A stretch of 64,000 nucleotides of DNA from an uncultured Vampirovibrio sp. (GTDB taxonomy: Bacteria; Cyanobacteriota; Vampirovibrionia; Gastranaerophilales; Gastranaerophilaceae). Where the stretch lies: assembly GCA_910583875.1 (NCBI GenBank), contig CAJTXT010000006.1, forward strand, positions 35,082 through 99,081, written 5' to 3'. Under the pieces are notes generated by a model, which worked only from the letters and a program-made list of their open reading frames with translations, made no database searches and was not told where the DNA came from. How positions within the stretch are numbered: position 1 is the first letter of the stretch; every line of letters starts with the position of its first letter. Position numbers and translations under genes: made by a program. Shown in pieces: positions 15,933-24,396 of the stretch.

Positions 15933-17175
15933 AAAGTTAAATGTTTTAATTTTTGGTATTGGTAGTTTAAGTAGTTCAATTATTGAAAAATTAAACCAAT
16001 CTTCAAATATTGGAAATGTATTTACGATAAGTTCTGGGCAAAATCATTTGTTAAAAAGGATAAACATAGGCAGCGGAAAAGAAATTAGGAATATAGACTG
16101 TAAAAATATAATTAGAGAAAAAAACATCGATTTTGCAATAATGTTTGGTGAAGCGTATGCTTATTCAGGCTTAAATGATTATTATAGAAAAATAATTCCT
16201 GTTATAGGTGTAACACAAAAGTGGTTTTTACTTGAATCTTCAAAAATTTTTGGTAAAAATTTTATGATTGAAAATGGAATTAAAACACCCGATTTTCAAA
16301 TAATAAAAAGCGAAAAAGATATTAAAACTGCAATTAAAAACTTCGGATTACCTATTGTAATAAAAAATGATAATCTAAAAGCTGGTTTTGGCACATTTAT
16401 TTGTGAGGATTTTAGAAGTTGTAGGAAAATAATAAATCAAATTTTGAAAAAAGAAAAACTGCCTTGTATTGCTGAAAAGTTCATAAAAGGTGAAGAAATA
16501 ACACAAACATATCTTTGGGATACTAATAACTTAATAGCGTTAAATCCTGTTAGAGATTATAAAAAATTGAAAGAAGGCAATAAGGGAATTAATACTGGTA
16601 GTTTAGGCTGTTATACTCCTGTTGAACTAACACAAAAACAGCAAGAAATTTTAAATAAATATAATAAACAGATGGAAATAATATTTGAAACTGTAAAACC
16701 TGATTTTACAGGCATTTTCTGTACAAATATATTATTTTCAGAAGATAATATATACACTTTGGAATTTAATATGCGTCCTGGAATCCCTGAATTTCAGACC
16801 TTACTTGAGAATATGGATATTGATATTCTTGATTTTTTCTACAAAATTGCAAAAAAAGAAGCAAAAGATATAGAAATAAAATATAAACATGTAAAAAGCG
16901 GCTGTGTTGTTATTGTTCATAAAGACTATTACAAGCAGGTACAAAACAAATTCAAAACAATATCATTAAAAAATTTCTATTCTATAAAACAAAAAGAAGT
17001 AAAAATTTATTTAAACAGCGATTATATTGATTATGATTATAAGACTAATCACCCAACTGATAAAGTTTTATGTAATCTCATAAATACAGATAAAAATCCA
17101 TTTAAAAATATTTATAGATATCTAAAAGAGATAAATACAAAAGATTTATATTACAGAAAAGATATAGGAGACTAA
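15922..17175 (+). CDS. PurD-like ATP-grasp ligase (paralogue)
   Basis: A 417-residue ATP-grasp enzyme resembling phosphoribosylamine-glycine ligase. Hallmarks are LPIVIKNDNLKAGFGTFI (ATP-binding strand and loop), IAEKFIKGEEITQTYL, then NPVRDYKKLKEG and GINTGSLGCYTPVEL, which parallel the DHKR and NTGGMG motifs of PurD. EFNMRPGIPEFQ holds the metal ligands. No purine gene adjoins (purH lies 43 kb away) and the N-terminus diverges, so it is probably a specialised paralogue joining an amine and a carboxylate. It overlaps the TupA-like gene and is followed one base later by a small peptide gene. Confidence 0.75.
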   Translation: MQDKKLNVLIFGIGSLSSSIIEKLNQSSNIGNVFTISSGQNHLLKRINIGSGKEIRNIDCKNIIREKNIDFAIMFGEAYAYSGLNDYYRKIIPVIGVTQKWFLLESSKIFGKNFMIENGIKTPDFQIIKSEKDIKTAIKNFGLPIVIKNDNLKAGFGTFICEDFRSCRKIINQILKKEKLPCIAEKFIKGEEITQTYLWDTNNLIALNPVRDYKKLKEGNKGINTGSLGCYTPVELTQKQQEILNKYNKQMEIIFETVKPDFTGIFCTNILFSEDNIYTLEFNMRPGIPEFQTLLENMDIDILDFFYKIAKKEAKDIEIKYKHVKSGCVVIVHKDYYKQVQNKFKTISLKNFYSIKQKEVKIYLNSDYIDYDYKTNHPTDKVLCNLINTDKNPFKNIYRYLKEINTKDLYYRKDIGD

Positions 17176-17176
17176 T

Positions 17177-17359
17177 ATGAAAAAGAATTTTATTCAAATA
17201 ATTACAAATTTCATTGAAGAAAATCACTTCTTCAATAATAATAGCAATCAACAAATCCCCCCCCCCGATGTGAATAATAATATAACGATGAATGATAACT
17301 CTTTTATTGATGATGTATTTACAGCAGCAGGTGGCATCCCATCTCATTCCGTCAAATAA
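17177..17359 (+). CDS. Small peptide 1, putative ATP-grasp-modified precursor, phase-variable by C10
   Basis: A 60-residue peptide with strong AGGAGA before its ATG, one base after the PurD-like gene. It has a helical N-terminus (NFIQIITNFIEENHFF), a Pro run (QQIPPPDV) encoded by ten C residues, then NNNITMNDNSFIDD, a GG, and a short tail IPSHSVK. The SFIDD...GG region is shared with the next small gene. A one-base loss or gain in the C tract puts a stop within five codons and removes the shared region. The leader-core layout suggests a modified-peptide precursor; this is inference. Confidence 0.65.
   Translation: MKKNFIQIITNFIEENHFFNNNSNQQIPPPDVNNNITMNDNSFIDDVFTAAGGIPSHSVK
17257..17266. repeat. 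C10 homopolymer tract inside small peptide gene 1
   Basis: Ten consecutive C residues encode the end of an Ile codon and three Pro codons. Nine Cs would give IPPPM then stop; eleven would give IPPPRCE then stop. With ten the frame is open. The second C10 in the window is at 8210-8219. Confidence 0.85.
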
Positions 17360-17367
17360 TTTTTCAT

Positions 17368-17415
17368 CCTTGCTAAAGTACATTATTTATAAAAGATTAA
17401 TGTACTTTAGTAAGG
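17368..17415 (+). promoter_or_regulatory. Hairpin sequestering the ribosome-binding site of small peptide gene 2
   Basis: Two 17-base arms (17368-17384 and 17399-17415) are complementary with one mismatch around a 14-base loop. The 3' arm ends in TAAGG, overlapping the AAGGAG Shine-Dalgarno (17412-17417) of the next peptide gene. There is no following T-run of note. The structure should limit translation or set the ratio of the two peptides, or stabilise the upstream mRNA. Confidence 0.7.
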
Positions 17416-17422
17416 AGATTTT

Positions 17423-17617
17423 ATGAAAGATAATATTTTTAAAAATATAGAAGAATTTTTTAATTCAATAAAAACAAATAAAAAATTTGATGAAAAACAT
17501 GAAGAAATATTAGAAAGTAACAATAGCATAACTGATGATTCTTTTATTGATGATATTCGGTTATCATCATTGGGCGGTTGTGGAAATCAGAACTGCTACG
17601 ATCAAATTCAAAAATGA
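17423..17617 (+). CDS. Small peptide 2, putative ATP-grasp-modified precursor
   Basis: A 64-residue peptide, related to peptide 1 over NNSITDDSFIDD followed by a GG. The N-terminal half is a charged helix (KNIEEFFNSIKTNKKFDEK). The tail after GG, CGNQNCYDQIQK, contains two cysteines and differs completely from that of peptide 1. A conserved leader-like part and a variable tail after GG are typical of ribosomally made, modified peptides. Its AAGGAG site lies in a hairpin. No peptidase, transporter or immunity gene is adjacent. Function not established. Confidence 0.6.
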   Translation: MKDNIFKNIEEFFNSIKTNKKFDEKHEEILESNNSITDDSFIDDIRLSSLGGCGNQNCYDQIQK

Positions 17618-17623
17618 TATACA

Positions 17624-17643
17624 ATATTAAATACATTTAATAT
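17624..17643. promoter_or_regulatory. 20-bp palindrome just upstream of uvrB
   Basis: ATATTAAATACATTTAATAT has perfect 9-bp arms and ends five bases before the uvrB ATG. It is bracketed by a direct repeat of ATATACAATAT (17617-17627 and 17640-17650). It may be an operator, for example for an SOS-type repressor, but AT-richness makes chance palindromes commoner here. Confidence 0.35.
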
Positions 17644-17648
17644 ACAAT

Positions 17649-19634
17649 ATGTTTATGAGTAAAAAATTTGAAATATGTTCTAAATATAAACCATCAGGTG
17701 ATCAACCCAAGGCAATTAATGAACTAACCCAGGGCTTGATTAACGGTTATGATGCACAAACATTACTGGGTATTACAGGTTCAGGCAAAACATTTACCAT
17801 TGCAAATGTAATTGAAAAAGTCCAAAGACAGACCCTTGTTATTGCACATAATAAAACTCTTGCTGCGCAATTGTATAACGAATTTAGAGAACTCTTCCCT
17901 AATAATGCAGTCGAATACTTTATTTCATATTATGACTATTATCAGCCGGAAGCTTACATTCCAAGAAGTGATACATACATTGAAAAATCCGCAACAATTA
18001 ATGACGAAATAGATAGACTCAGACACAATACAACAAGAAGTTTATATGAAAGAAATGATGTTATTGTTGTTGCCTCTGTAAGCTGTATTTATGGTTTAGG
18101 TTTGCCTGAACAGTATTTAAGCAGCGCATTAAAAATTGAAGTTGGCGATGTTATTGACCGTAATGCTTTTCTTCGAGAACTTGTAAAAATTCAATATAAC
18201 AGAAATGATTTAGAACTCACCCGTTCGACCTTCAGACCCCGAGGGGATATAATCGAAATAATGCCTGCATACGAAAAAGTAATAACAAGAATTTATTTAT
18301 TTGGTGATGAAGTTGAAAAAATAACAAGAATTAATCCTGTTTCAGGAGAAATATTAGAAAATATAGATACAACAGTAATTTTTCCTGCTGTTCACTACAT
18401 TTCAGGTGAAGAAGACAAAGAAGAAACAATAAAAATGATTAGGCAGGAAATGCAAAGTCAGGTTAAAAAATTTGAGTTTGAAAATAAACTGATTGAAGCC
18501 CAAAGAATATATCAAAGAACTAATTATGATATTGAAATGATTAAAGAAATGGGTTATTGCAGCGGTATTGAAAACTATTCAAGAATACTTGAAAGACGCC
18601 CTGAAGGCAGCGCACCTTCTACATTACTTGATTATTTTAATGATGATTTTCTTCTTGTTATAGATGAATCTCACGTATCAATTCCGCAGTTAAAAGCTAT
18701 GTATAATGGTGATCAAGCCAGAAAATCCGTACTTGTTGATTATGGTTTCAGACTTCCAAGTGCTAAAGATAACAGACCGTTAAAAATAGAGGAATTTTGG
18801 TCAAAAGTAGGTCAGAAAATATTTGTATCAGCAACACCGGGCGATTATGAAAAAGCTGTTTCATCTAATCTTGTAGAACAAATTATACGTCCTACAGGAC
18901 TGGTTGACCCTGAAATTTTTGTTAAGCCTACACTAAATCAAGTTGATGATTTAATTGAAGAAATAAAAAAAGTTACAGATAAAAAAGAACGTATCTTAGT
19001 AACAACTCTTACAAAAAAAATGGCAGAAGATTTATGTGACTACTTGCAGCAGCTTGGAATAAAAGTACGATATCTACACAGCGAAATAGTTTCTATGGAA
19101 CGTGTTGAAATTCTTCGAGATTTAAGGCTTGGTCTTTTTGATGTTTTAATAGGTGTAAACTTATTGCGTGAAGGGTTAGACATTCCCGAAGTATCGCTTG
19201 TAGCTATTATGGATGCAGATAAAGAAGGCTTCTTGCGTTCTGAAACAAGTTTAATTCAAACAATAGGAAGGGCAGCAAGAAACGTATGCTCAAAAGTAAT
19301 TATGTATGCCGATAAAGTTACTGACAGCATGGATAAAGCTATTAAAGAAACGGAAAGAAGACGTAAAATACAAATAGCTTACAATAAAGAGCATAATATC
19401 ACTCCTCAAACAATCAAAAAACCTATTGAAAATAATCTTTTACAGCTTGTTTCCAGTTATAGAAACATTGAAGATATTGTTGCAGAAGAAATGGTTGAAA
19501 ATAATATTTCTAAAAAAGATTTACCTAAATTACTTGATGAACTTGAAAAATCTATGAAAAAAGCAGCCTCTATCTTAGATTTTGAAAGGGCTGCTGAAAT
19601 TAGAAATCAAATTAAAAAACTAAGAAATCTATAA
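17649..19634 (+). CDS. uvrB: Excinuclease ABC subunit B (UvrB)
   Basis: The 661-residue damage-verifying helicase of nucleotide excision repair, acting with UvrA and UvrC. Walker A is GITGSGKT (41-48). The beta-hairpin region YYDYYQPEAYIP follows. DESHV is Walker B, and SATPGDYE, RPTGLVDP and TIGRAARN are helicase motifs. The C-terminal UVR helix pair (EKSMKKAASILDFERAAEIR) binds UvrC. Full length. No clear Shine-Dalgarno precedes the ATG at 17649; an ATG two codons later is equally possible. It lies 31 bp after the peptide gene, with a palindrome between. Confidence 0.97.
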   Translation: MFMSKKFEICSKYKPSGDQPKAINELTQGLINGYDAQTLLGITGSGKTFTIANVIEKVQRQTLVIAHNKTLAAQLYNEFRELFPNNAVEYFISYYDYYQPEAYIPRSDTYIEKSATINDEIDRLRHNTTRSLYERNDVIVVASVSCIYGLGLPEQYLSSALKIEVGDVIDRNAFLRELVKIQYNRNDLELTRSTFRPRGDIIEIMPAYEKVITRIYLFGDEVEKITRINPVSGEILENIDTTVIFPAVHYISGEEDKEETIKMIRQEMQSQVKKFEFENKLIEAQRIYQRTNYDIEMIKEMGYCSGIENYSRILERRPEGSAPSTLLDYFNDDFLLVIDESHVSIPQLKAMYNGDQARKSVLVDYGFRLPSAKDNRPLKIEEFWSKVGQKIFVSATPGDYEKAVSSNLVEQIIRPTGLVDPEIFVKPTLNQVDDLIEEIKKVTDKKERILVTTLTKKMAEDLCDYLQQLGIKVRYLHSEIVSMERVEILRDLRLGLFDVLIGVNLLREGLDIPEVSLVAIMDADKEGFLRSETSLIQTIGRAARNVCSKVIMYADKVTDSMDKAIKETERRRKIQIAYNKEHNITPQTIKKPIENNLLQLVSSYRNIEDIVAEEMVENNISKKDLPKLLDELEKSMKKAASILDFERAAEIRNQIKKLRNL

Positions 19635-19636
19635 TG

Positions 19637-20362
19637 TTAATGATGTTTTAGTTTCTTTTTGGGTTTCTCTTTTATTGCCGGAATAATATCTTCATATAAA
19701 TCTGAACAGAAAATAAGAAAAACAAAGAAAGATATTACAATAACAATACACTTTAATATTAATAAACTTATATGGTCACCTAACATTTCAAGTAAAGTTA
19801 CATATATTAAATAAGTAAAAGTACACACAATTAATGCAAACTGTAGTATAAATGATAAAAATTGAACAATAAAATTACCCGATGCATCTATTATATTTTT
19901 AATTCTAAAGGCATCAAATATATTACCTTTTACGCTATATAAAACAAGCGGCACCATAATAAAAGGTATAAAAATTGCAGTTACTACAATATAAATAACA
20001 GCCATAATAAATGGTTCAAAAACGATATTTTGTTGAATATAAACAATTGCCGCATAATACAATAATGCAGCAGGAAGAATAACTATAAATCCGCCAATAG
20101 CCTTTATGATAATATCTAATATACTAAACATACCGGGAAGTAACGGAATTTTATTATTTATATTTCTGTGCATTGTAACTACTGCACTACCCAGCATTAA
20201 TAAATATATAACAGCAAAAGCAGGTAATAGCTGCGGATTGCCATTAGGAAAATTTAAATTATTATCATATAAAACAACAAGAACAGCTGCAAAAACGCCA
20301 AGCTTAATAATCCACAAAGGATCACCTAATATACTTCTGACAGCATTAATTAATGAAGCCAT
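19637..20362 (-). CDS. Polytopic membrane protein, unknown (DUF4013-like layout)
   Basis: A 241-residue protein with about six hydrophobic segments and a basic C-terminal tail (KEKPKKKLKHH). The layout, with Pro- and Gly-rich spans such as GGFIVILPAALLYYAAIVYI and a KGNIFDAFRIK loop, resembles membrane proteins annotated DUF4013. No transport or catalytic motif is seen. GAGGATAAAAATT precedes the ATG. It is convergent with uvrB (2-bp gap) and lies directly downstream of ftsH on the same strand (37-bp gap), so it may be cotranscribed with it. Confidence 0.6.
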   Translation of the reverse strand: MASLINAVRSILGDPLWIIKLGVFAAVLVVLYDNNLNFPNGNPQLLPAFAVIYLLMLGSAVVTMHRNINNKIPLLPGMFSILDIIIKAIGGFIVILPAALLYYAAIVYIQQNIVFEPFIMAVIYIVVTAIFIPFIMVPLVLYSVKGNIFDAFRIKNIIDASGNFIVQFLSFILQFALIVCTFTYLIYVTLLEMLGDHISLLILKCIVIVISFFVFLIFCSDLYEDIIPAIKEKPKKKLKHH

Positions 20363-20399
20363 AATTTTTATCCTCTATTCTGTATAATTTATATACCCG

Positions 20400-22268
20400 T
20401 TACAATCTATCGTTAAACTCTTCACCTTTAATTTTTATAATAATATCAGTTACATCTTTATCATCAAGAGTCTCTTTTTCAAGAAGTTCTTTAGATATAG
20501 CATCTAATAAATCTCTATTTTCAGTTAATAATTGTTTAGCAACCTCATATCTACCATCAATTATCTTTTTAACTTCTCTATCTAAATCTGCAGCAAATTC
20601 TTCTGAAAAATCTCTTGTAGTGCCAAAATCTCTGCCCATAAACACATGTTCTTGAGATTTTCCGTATGTCATAGCACCCATTTTATCAGACATTCCCCAT
20701 TGGGAAACCATTTTTTTAGCTACCTCTGTAACTTTTTGTAAGTCACTTGAAGCACCTGTTGAAATTTTATCAGAGCCATATACAATTTCTTCTGCAACAC
20801 GTCCACCAAGAGTCATTGTTATTTGATCTAATAATTTTGATTTACTTACATGAACTTTATTATCTTCTGGTTTTGTCCAAGTAATACCAAGTGCATAGCC
20901 TCTTGGAATAATAGTAACCTTATGAAGTTCATCACAATCATGAAGTAATTTAGCCAAAAGTGCGTGACCTACTTCGTGATAAGAAGTTATTTCTTTATCT
21001 TCATCAGTCATAACTTTACTTTTCTTTTCAATACCTGCAATTACTCTGTCAATTGCGTCATCAATCTCTTCCATATTGATAACAGTTTTATTTTTTCTTG
21101 CAGCTAATAAAGCAGCCTCATTTAATAAACTTTGTAAATCAGCACCTGTAAAGCCCGGAGTACGTTTTGCCAATACTTTTAAATCAACGTCTTTATCTAA
21201 TGGTTTACCTTTTGCATGAACATTCAAAATTTGTTCTCTGCCTTTAACATCAGGAAGACTAACCATAATCTGTCTGTCAAATCTACCTGGTCTTAAAAGA
21301 GCATTATCCAATATATCAGGACGGTTTGTAGCAGCTAATATAATAATATTTGTATTACCGTCAAAACCATCCATTTCAACAAGTAATTGGTTAAGTGTTT
21401 GTTCTCTTTCATCATGCCCGCCGCCAAGACCTGCACCTCTTTGACGACCAACAGCATCAATTTCATCTATAAAAACAATACAAGGCTGATGTTTTTTTGC
21501 TTGTTCAAATAAATCACGAACTCTTGAAGCACCAACACCAACAAACATTTCAACAAAATCAGAACCGCTGATAGAGAAGAAAGGAACACCCGCTTCACCT
21601 GCAACAGCTTTTGCCATTAAAGTTTTACCAGTACCAGGGGCACCAACCAAAAGTACACCTTTTGGAATTTTTGCACCCAATTTTAAGTATTTATCACCAT
21701 TTTTTAAGAAATCTACAATTTCTTCCAGTTCTTGTCTTTCTTCATCAATACCAGCTACATCTTTAAAAGTAACTTTTACTTTGCTGTCAAGCATCATTTT
21801 CGCTTTGCTTTTTCCAAATGACAATGCTTGAGAACCGCCTGTTTGTATGATTTTTGCAAGAATTATAAAAAATGCAACAATCAATAATATAGGAAGTGCT
21901 GTTCCCATTAAGCCCATAAAAGATGAAGATTCATTTCCTTTTTTAATATCAACATTAACATTATTTTCTTCTAAAGTATTATAAAGAGATGTATCATTTG
22001 TAGGAATATTAACCTTATATCTTAAAGATGCAGTAACCGTTTCTTTGCCTTGAACATTTGTTTTAATTTCGTCATCAACAGGAACAGCCGTAACAGTATC
22101 ATTAGAAATAACAACTTCTTTTATCTCAGCATTTTTTACTTTTCCAATAAATTCGGTATATGTTAAATTTTTTGTTGAAGTTGTCGGTCCGGATAAAAGC
22201 ATTGATACTAAAGCAAGTGCTAAAATACCAACTACAAGCCAAATTCCCATTGATTGATTTTTATTCAT
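20400..22268 (-). CDS. ftsH: ATP-dependent zinc metalloprotease FtsH
   Basis: A 622-residue membrane-bound AAA+ protease that degrades misassembled membrane proteins and some regulators. It has an N-terminal membrane span (residues 8-26), a periplasmic domain and a second span (about 118-140). Walker A is GAPGTGKT at 209-216, followed by the pore loop FVGVGASRVRDLF and Walker B FIDEID. The zinc site HEVGH is at 431-435. All hallmark motifs and full length are present. AAAGGG precedes the ATG, and a TATAAT lies upstream on the minus strand. Confidence 0.97.
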   Translation of the reverse strand: MNKNQSMGIWLVVGILALALVSMLLSGPTTSTKNLTYTEFIGKVKNAEIKEVVISNDTVTAVPVDDEIKTNVQGKETVTASLRYKVNIPTNDTSLYNTLEENNVNVDIKKGNESSSFMGLMGTALPILLIVAFFIILAKIIQTGGSQALSFGKSKAKMMLDSKVKVTFKDVAGIDEERQELEEIVDFLKNGDKYLKLGAKIPKGVLLVGAPGTGKTLMAKAVAGEAGVPFFSISGSDFVEMFVGVGASRVRDLFEQAKKHQPCIVFIDEIDAVGRQRGAGLGGGHDEREQTLNQLLVEMDGFDGNTNIIILAATNRPDILDNALLRPGRFDRQIMVSLPDVKGREQILNVHAKGKPLDKDVDLKVLAKRTPGFTGADLQSLLNEAALLAARKNKTVINMEEIDDAIDRVIAGIEKKSKVMTDEDKEITSYHEVGHALLAKLLHDCDELHKVTIIPRGYALGITWTKPEDNKVHVSKSKLLDQITMTLGGRVAEEIVYGSDKISTGASSDLQKVTEVAKKMVSQWGMSDKMGAMTYGKSQEHVFMGRDFGTTRDFSEEFAADLDREVKKIIDGRYEVAKQLLTENRDLLDAISKELLEKETLDDKDVTDIIIKIKGEEFNDRL

Positions 22269-22319
22269 TTTATACCCTTTATTTCTATATTTTTTTATAA
22301 TTATAACACATCTTTTATT

Positions 22320-23705
22320 CTATTTGACACGTCCATACATATCTTCATATCTAATGATGTCATCTTCACTAATATAGTCGCCTTTTTGAACTTCTAATAT
22401 TTTTAAAGGCTCTGAAGTATGATTTTGCAAAGAATGCTTTGCTTTAACAGGTATATCAATACTTTGTCTTTTATTTAGAGTATGAACTTCATCATCTAAT
22501 AATACAGTAGCTGTTCCTTCTAAAACAACCCAATGTTCACTTCTGTGATTATGAGATTGCAAAGATAATTTATGCCCCGGAGATACTGAAATAATTTTTG
22601 TCAGCCATCCATCTCCGCCATTCATACATGTGTAATATCCCCATGGTCTAAACATTGTTTTTCTTGCAAGAGTTGTTTCATCATTATTCTTCTTCAACTT
22701 TTTAACAAGTTTATTTATATCTGATGCTCGTGATTTATCACAAACAAGTAAAGCATCTTCTGTTTCAACTACAATTGTATTTTTAATACCGGAAACAGCA
22801 ACAAGTTCTTTTGAAGAATGGACAAAACAATTTTTAATTTTATCTGTTACAACATTTCCTGTAATAACATTACCTTTTGCATCCTTTTCACTATTATTGT
22901 ATAAGGTCTGCCAGTTACCATAGTCGAACCAAGAGGTTTCCATTTCGACAAAAGCAAGATTATCTATTTTTTCCATTAATGCATAATCAATAGAAATATT
23001 TGAAATATTTTCATAATATTCATATTTAATTTTATTATTTTCATCAAACATTTCTTTTGAAAAATTATTATATTCTTCTGAAGCATATTTTTGATATGCC
23101 TCAATAAAAACAGATATTTTACCCAAATAAATACCTGAATTCCAATAAAAATCTTTTTTCTTTATATATTTAGCTACCTCTGATTTTTCCGGTTTTTCAA
23201 TAAATTTTTCAACTTTTTTTCCCGTTAATAAATCCTTACCGGTTTTTATATAACCAAAACCATCTTCTGAATATGCAGGCTTTATTCCAAAAGAAACAAT
23301 ATAATCTTTTTTAGCTAGTTTTTTTGCTTTTTCAATTGTAGAAACAAATCCACCGACATTATCTATTGAAAAATCTACAGGAAGAATTAGAACCATTTCA
23401 TCCTTAGCTCCTTGTAAATAAGTAATTGCCGATGCAACAGCAGGTGCTGTATTTTTAGACATTGGTTCAGCTATTACGGTTGGATTGGGATTTAGTTTTT
23501 TTAATTGCTGAAAGGTATCATTTAATTGTCTTATATTTGATATTGTAAGAATATTTTTTTCTGAAGTTACAGAGGATGCAATTTGATATGCATTTTGAAC
23601 TAAAGAATTTCCACCAAAAAAGTTTATTAACGATTTAGGGTATAGTTCTCTTGATATTGGCCATAATCTTTCACCCGAACCACCTGCTAAAATTATACAC
23701 TTCAT
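22320..23705 (-). CDS. manC: Mannose-1-phosphate guanylyltransferase / mannose-6-phosphate isomerase
   Basis: A 461-residue bifunctional enzyme supplying GDP-mannose for surface polysaccharide. The N-terminal nucleotidyltransferase has LAGGSGERLWPISRELYPKS (6-25), and FIEKPEKSEV carries the catalytic region. The C-terminal cupin (type II phosphomannose isomerase) has PGHKLSLQSHNHRSEHWVVL with metal-binding histidines. Length and order match CpsB/AlgA/ManC. It stands next to ftsH on the same strand, with no other sugar genes nearby. A GDP-mannose-linked envelope supports a diderm organism. Confidence 0.93.
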   Translation of the reverse strand: MKCIILAGGSGERLWPISRELYPKSLINFFGGNSLVQNAYQIASSVTSEKNILTISNIRQLNDTFQQLKKLNPNPTVIAEPMSKNTAPAVASAITYLQGAKDEMVLILPVDFSIDNVGGFVSTIEKAKKLAKKDYIVSFGIKPAYSEDGFGYIKTGKDLLTGKKVEKFIEKPEKSEVAKYIKKKDFYWNSGIYLGKISVFIEAYQKYASEEYNNFSKEMFDENNKIKYEYYENISNISIDYALMEKIDNLAFVEMETSWFDYGNWQTLYNNSEKDAKGNVITGNVVTDKIKNCFVHSSKELVAVSGIKNTIVVETEDALLVCDKSRASDINKLVKKLKKNNDETTLARKTMFRPWGYYTCMNGGDGWLTKIISVSPGHKLSLQSHNHRSEHWVVLEGTATVLLDDEVHTLNKRQSIDIPVKAKHSLQNHTSEPLKILEVQKGDYISEDDIIRYEDMYGRVK

Positions 23706-23793
23706 TATAAAACTCCCAATTAATTTATATGTTTATACTAGCATAAATTTTAGATAGATAAAATGAAAAGTTATGTAAAGATACGTATATTTC

Positions 23794-23823
23794 TTAGACA
23801 AATAATTTCAAAATAGTTATAAT
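23794..23823 (+). promoter_or_regulatory. Promoter of the HTH/coiled-coil gene
   Basis: TTAGAC (23794-23799) and TATAAT (23818-23823), 18 bp apart, precede the gene at 23869. A 12-bp palindrome AAAGCATGCTTT (23833-23844) lies in the presumed leader and could be an operator. Confidence 0.55.
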
Positions 23824-23868
23824 ATTCATAGCAAAGCATGCTTTAATCTAGAGGGGATTTTGTTTTAT

Positions 23869-24396
23869 ATGGAAACATCAGTGTTAGACAAAACAGAAAA
23901 TAAAGAATTTTCACCAAAAGAAATTAGGGAGATGTTAGGAATTGATAATTCTCGTATTCAGGAATTATGCAAGCTTGCAGACATTAAATTAAAAAGAAAT
24001 GAAAGAGGGCTTACTTATTTTACGAAAGATGATGCTGATATGCTAAAAAACGTATCTGCTAATTCTAAGATGAAATATGTTACTCCTGTTAATTCTAAAA
24101 ATACAGTTATTAATGGTTCAAACTCAATTACAGCAGGTTCAATTGTTAAACTTGTTGATACGCTTAGAAACATAGAATCATCTATTACTGAAAAATTAAC
24201 ATCTGTTCTTGATGAAAAACTTGACGGTATGGATGATGTTGTTATGGAACTTATTAGAGTTAAAACAGAAAACGAAACTATGCGTTTTAAAATTAATGAG
24301 TTAAATAAAGAAAATTACAGATTAAAAAGAGAAGTAAATTCATTTAAAAAAGTTCCTTTTGGATTTTATGCTAAAACAAATTCTGAGTCATTTTAG
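23869..24396 (+). CDS. MerR-like HTH protein with C-terminal coiled coil
   Basis: A 175-residue protein. Residues about 12-55 form a MerR-type winged helix (FSPKEIREMLGIDNSRIQEL, then LKRNERGLTYFTKDDADML). A polar linker and a long coiled coil (LRNIESSITEKLTSVLDEKL, then TENETMRFKINELNKENYRL) follow. It may be a DNA-binding structural or cell-division-associated protein or a regulator; no effector domain is seen. The ATG at 23869 follows GAGGGGA by about 12 bases. A TTG three codons earlier is possible but lies too close to that site. Its stop overlaps the convergent nagA end by 4 bp. Confidence 0.65.
   Translation: METSVLDKTENKEFSPKEIREMLGIDNSRIQELCKLADIKLKRNERGLTYFTKDDADMLKNVSANSKMKYVTPVNSKNTVINGSNSITAGSIVKLVDTLRNIESSITEKLTSVLDEKLDGMDDVVMELIRVKTENETMRFKINELNKENYRLKREVNSFKKVPFGFYAKTNSESF

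Noticed and set aside
17102..17383. Minus-strand frame over the small peptide gene
   Set aside because: It has no ribosome-binding site and overlaps genes with strong start signals on the plus strand.
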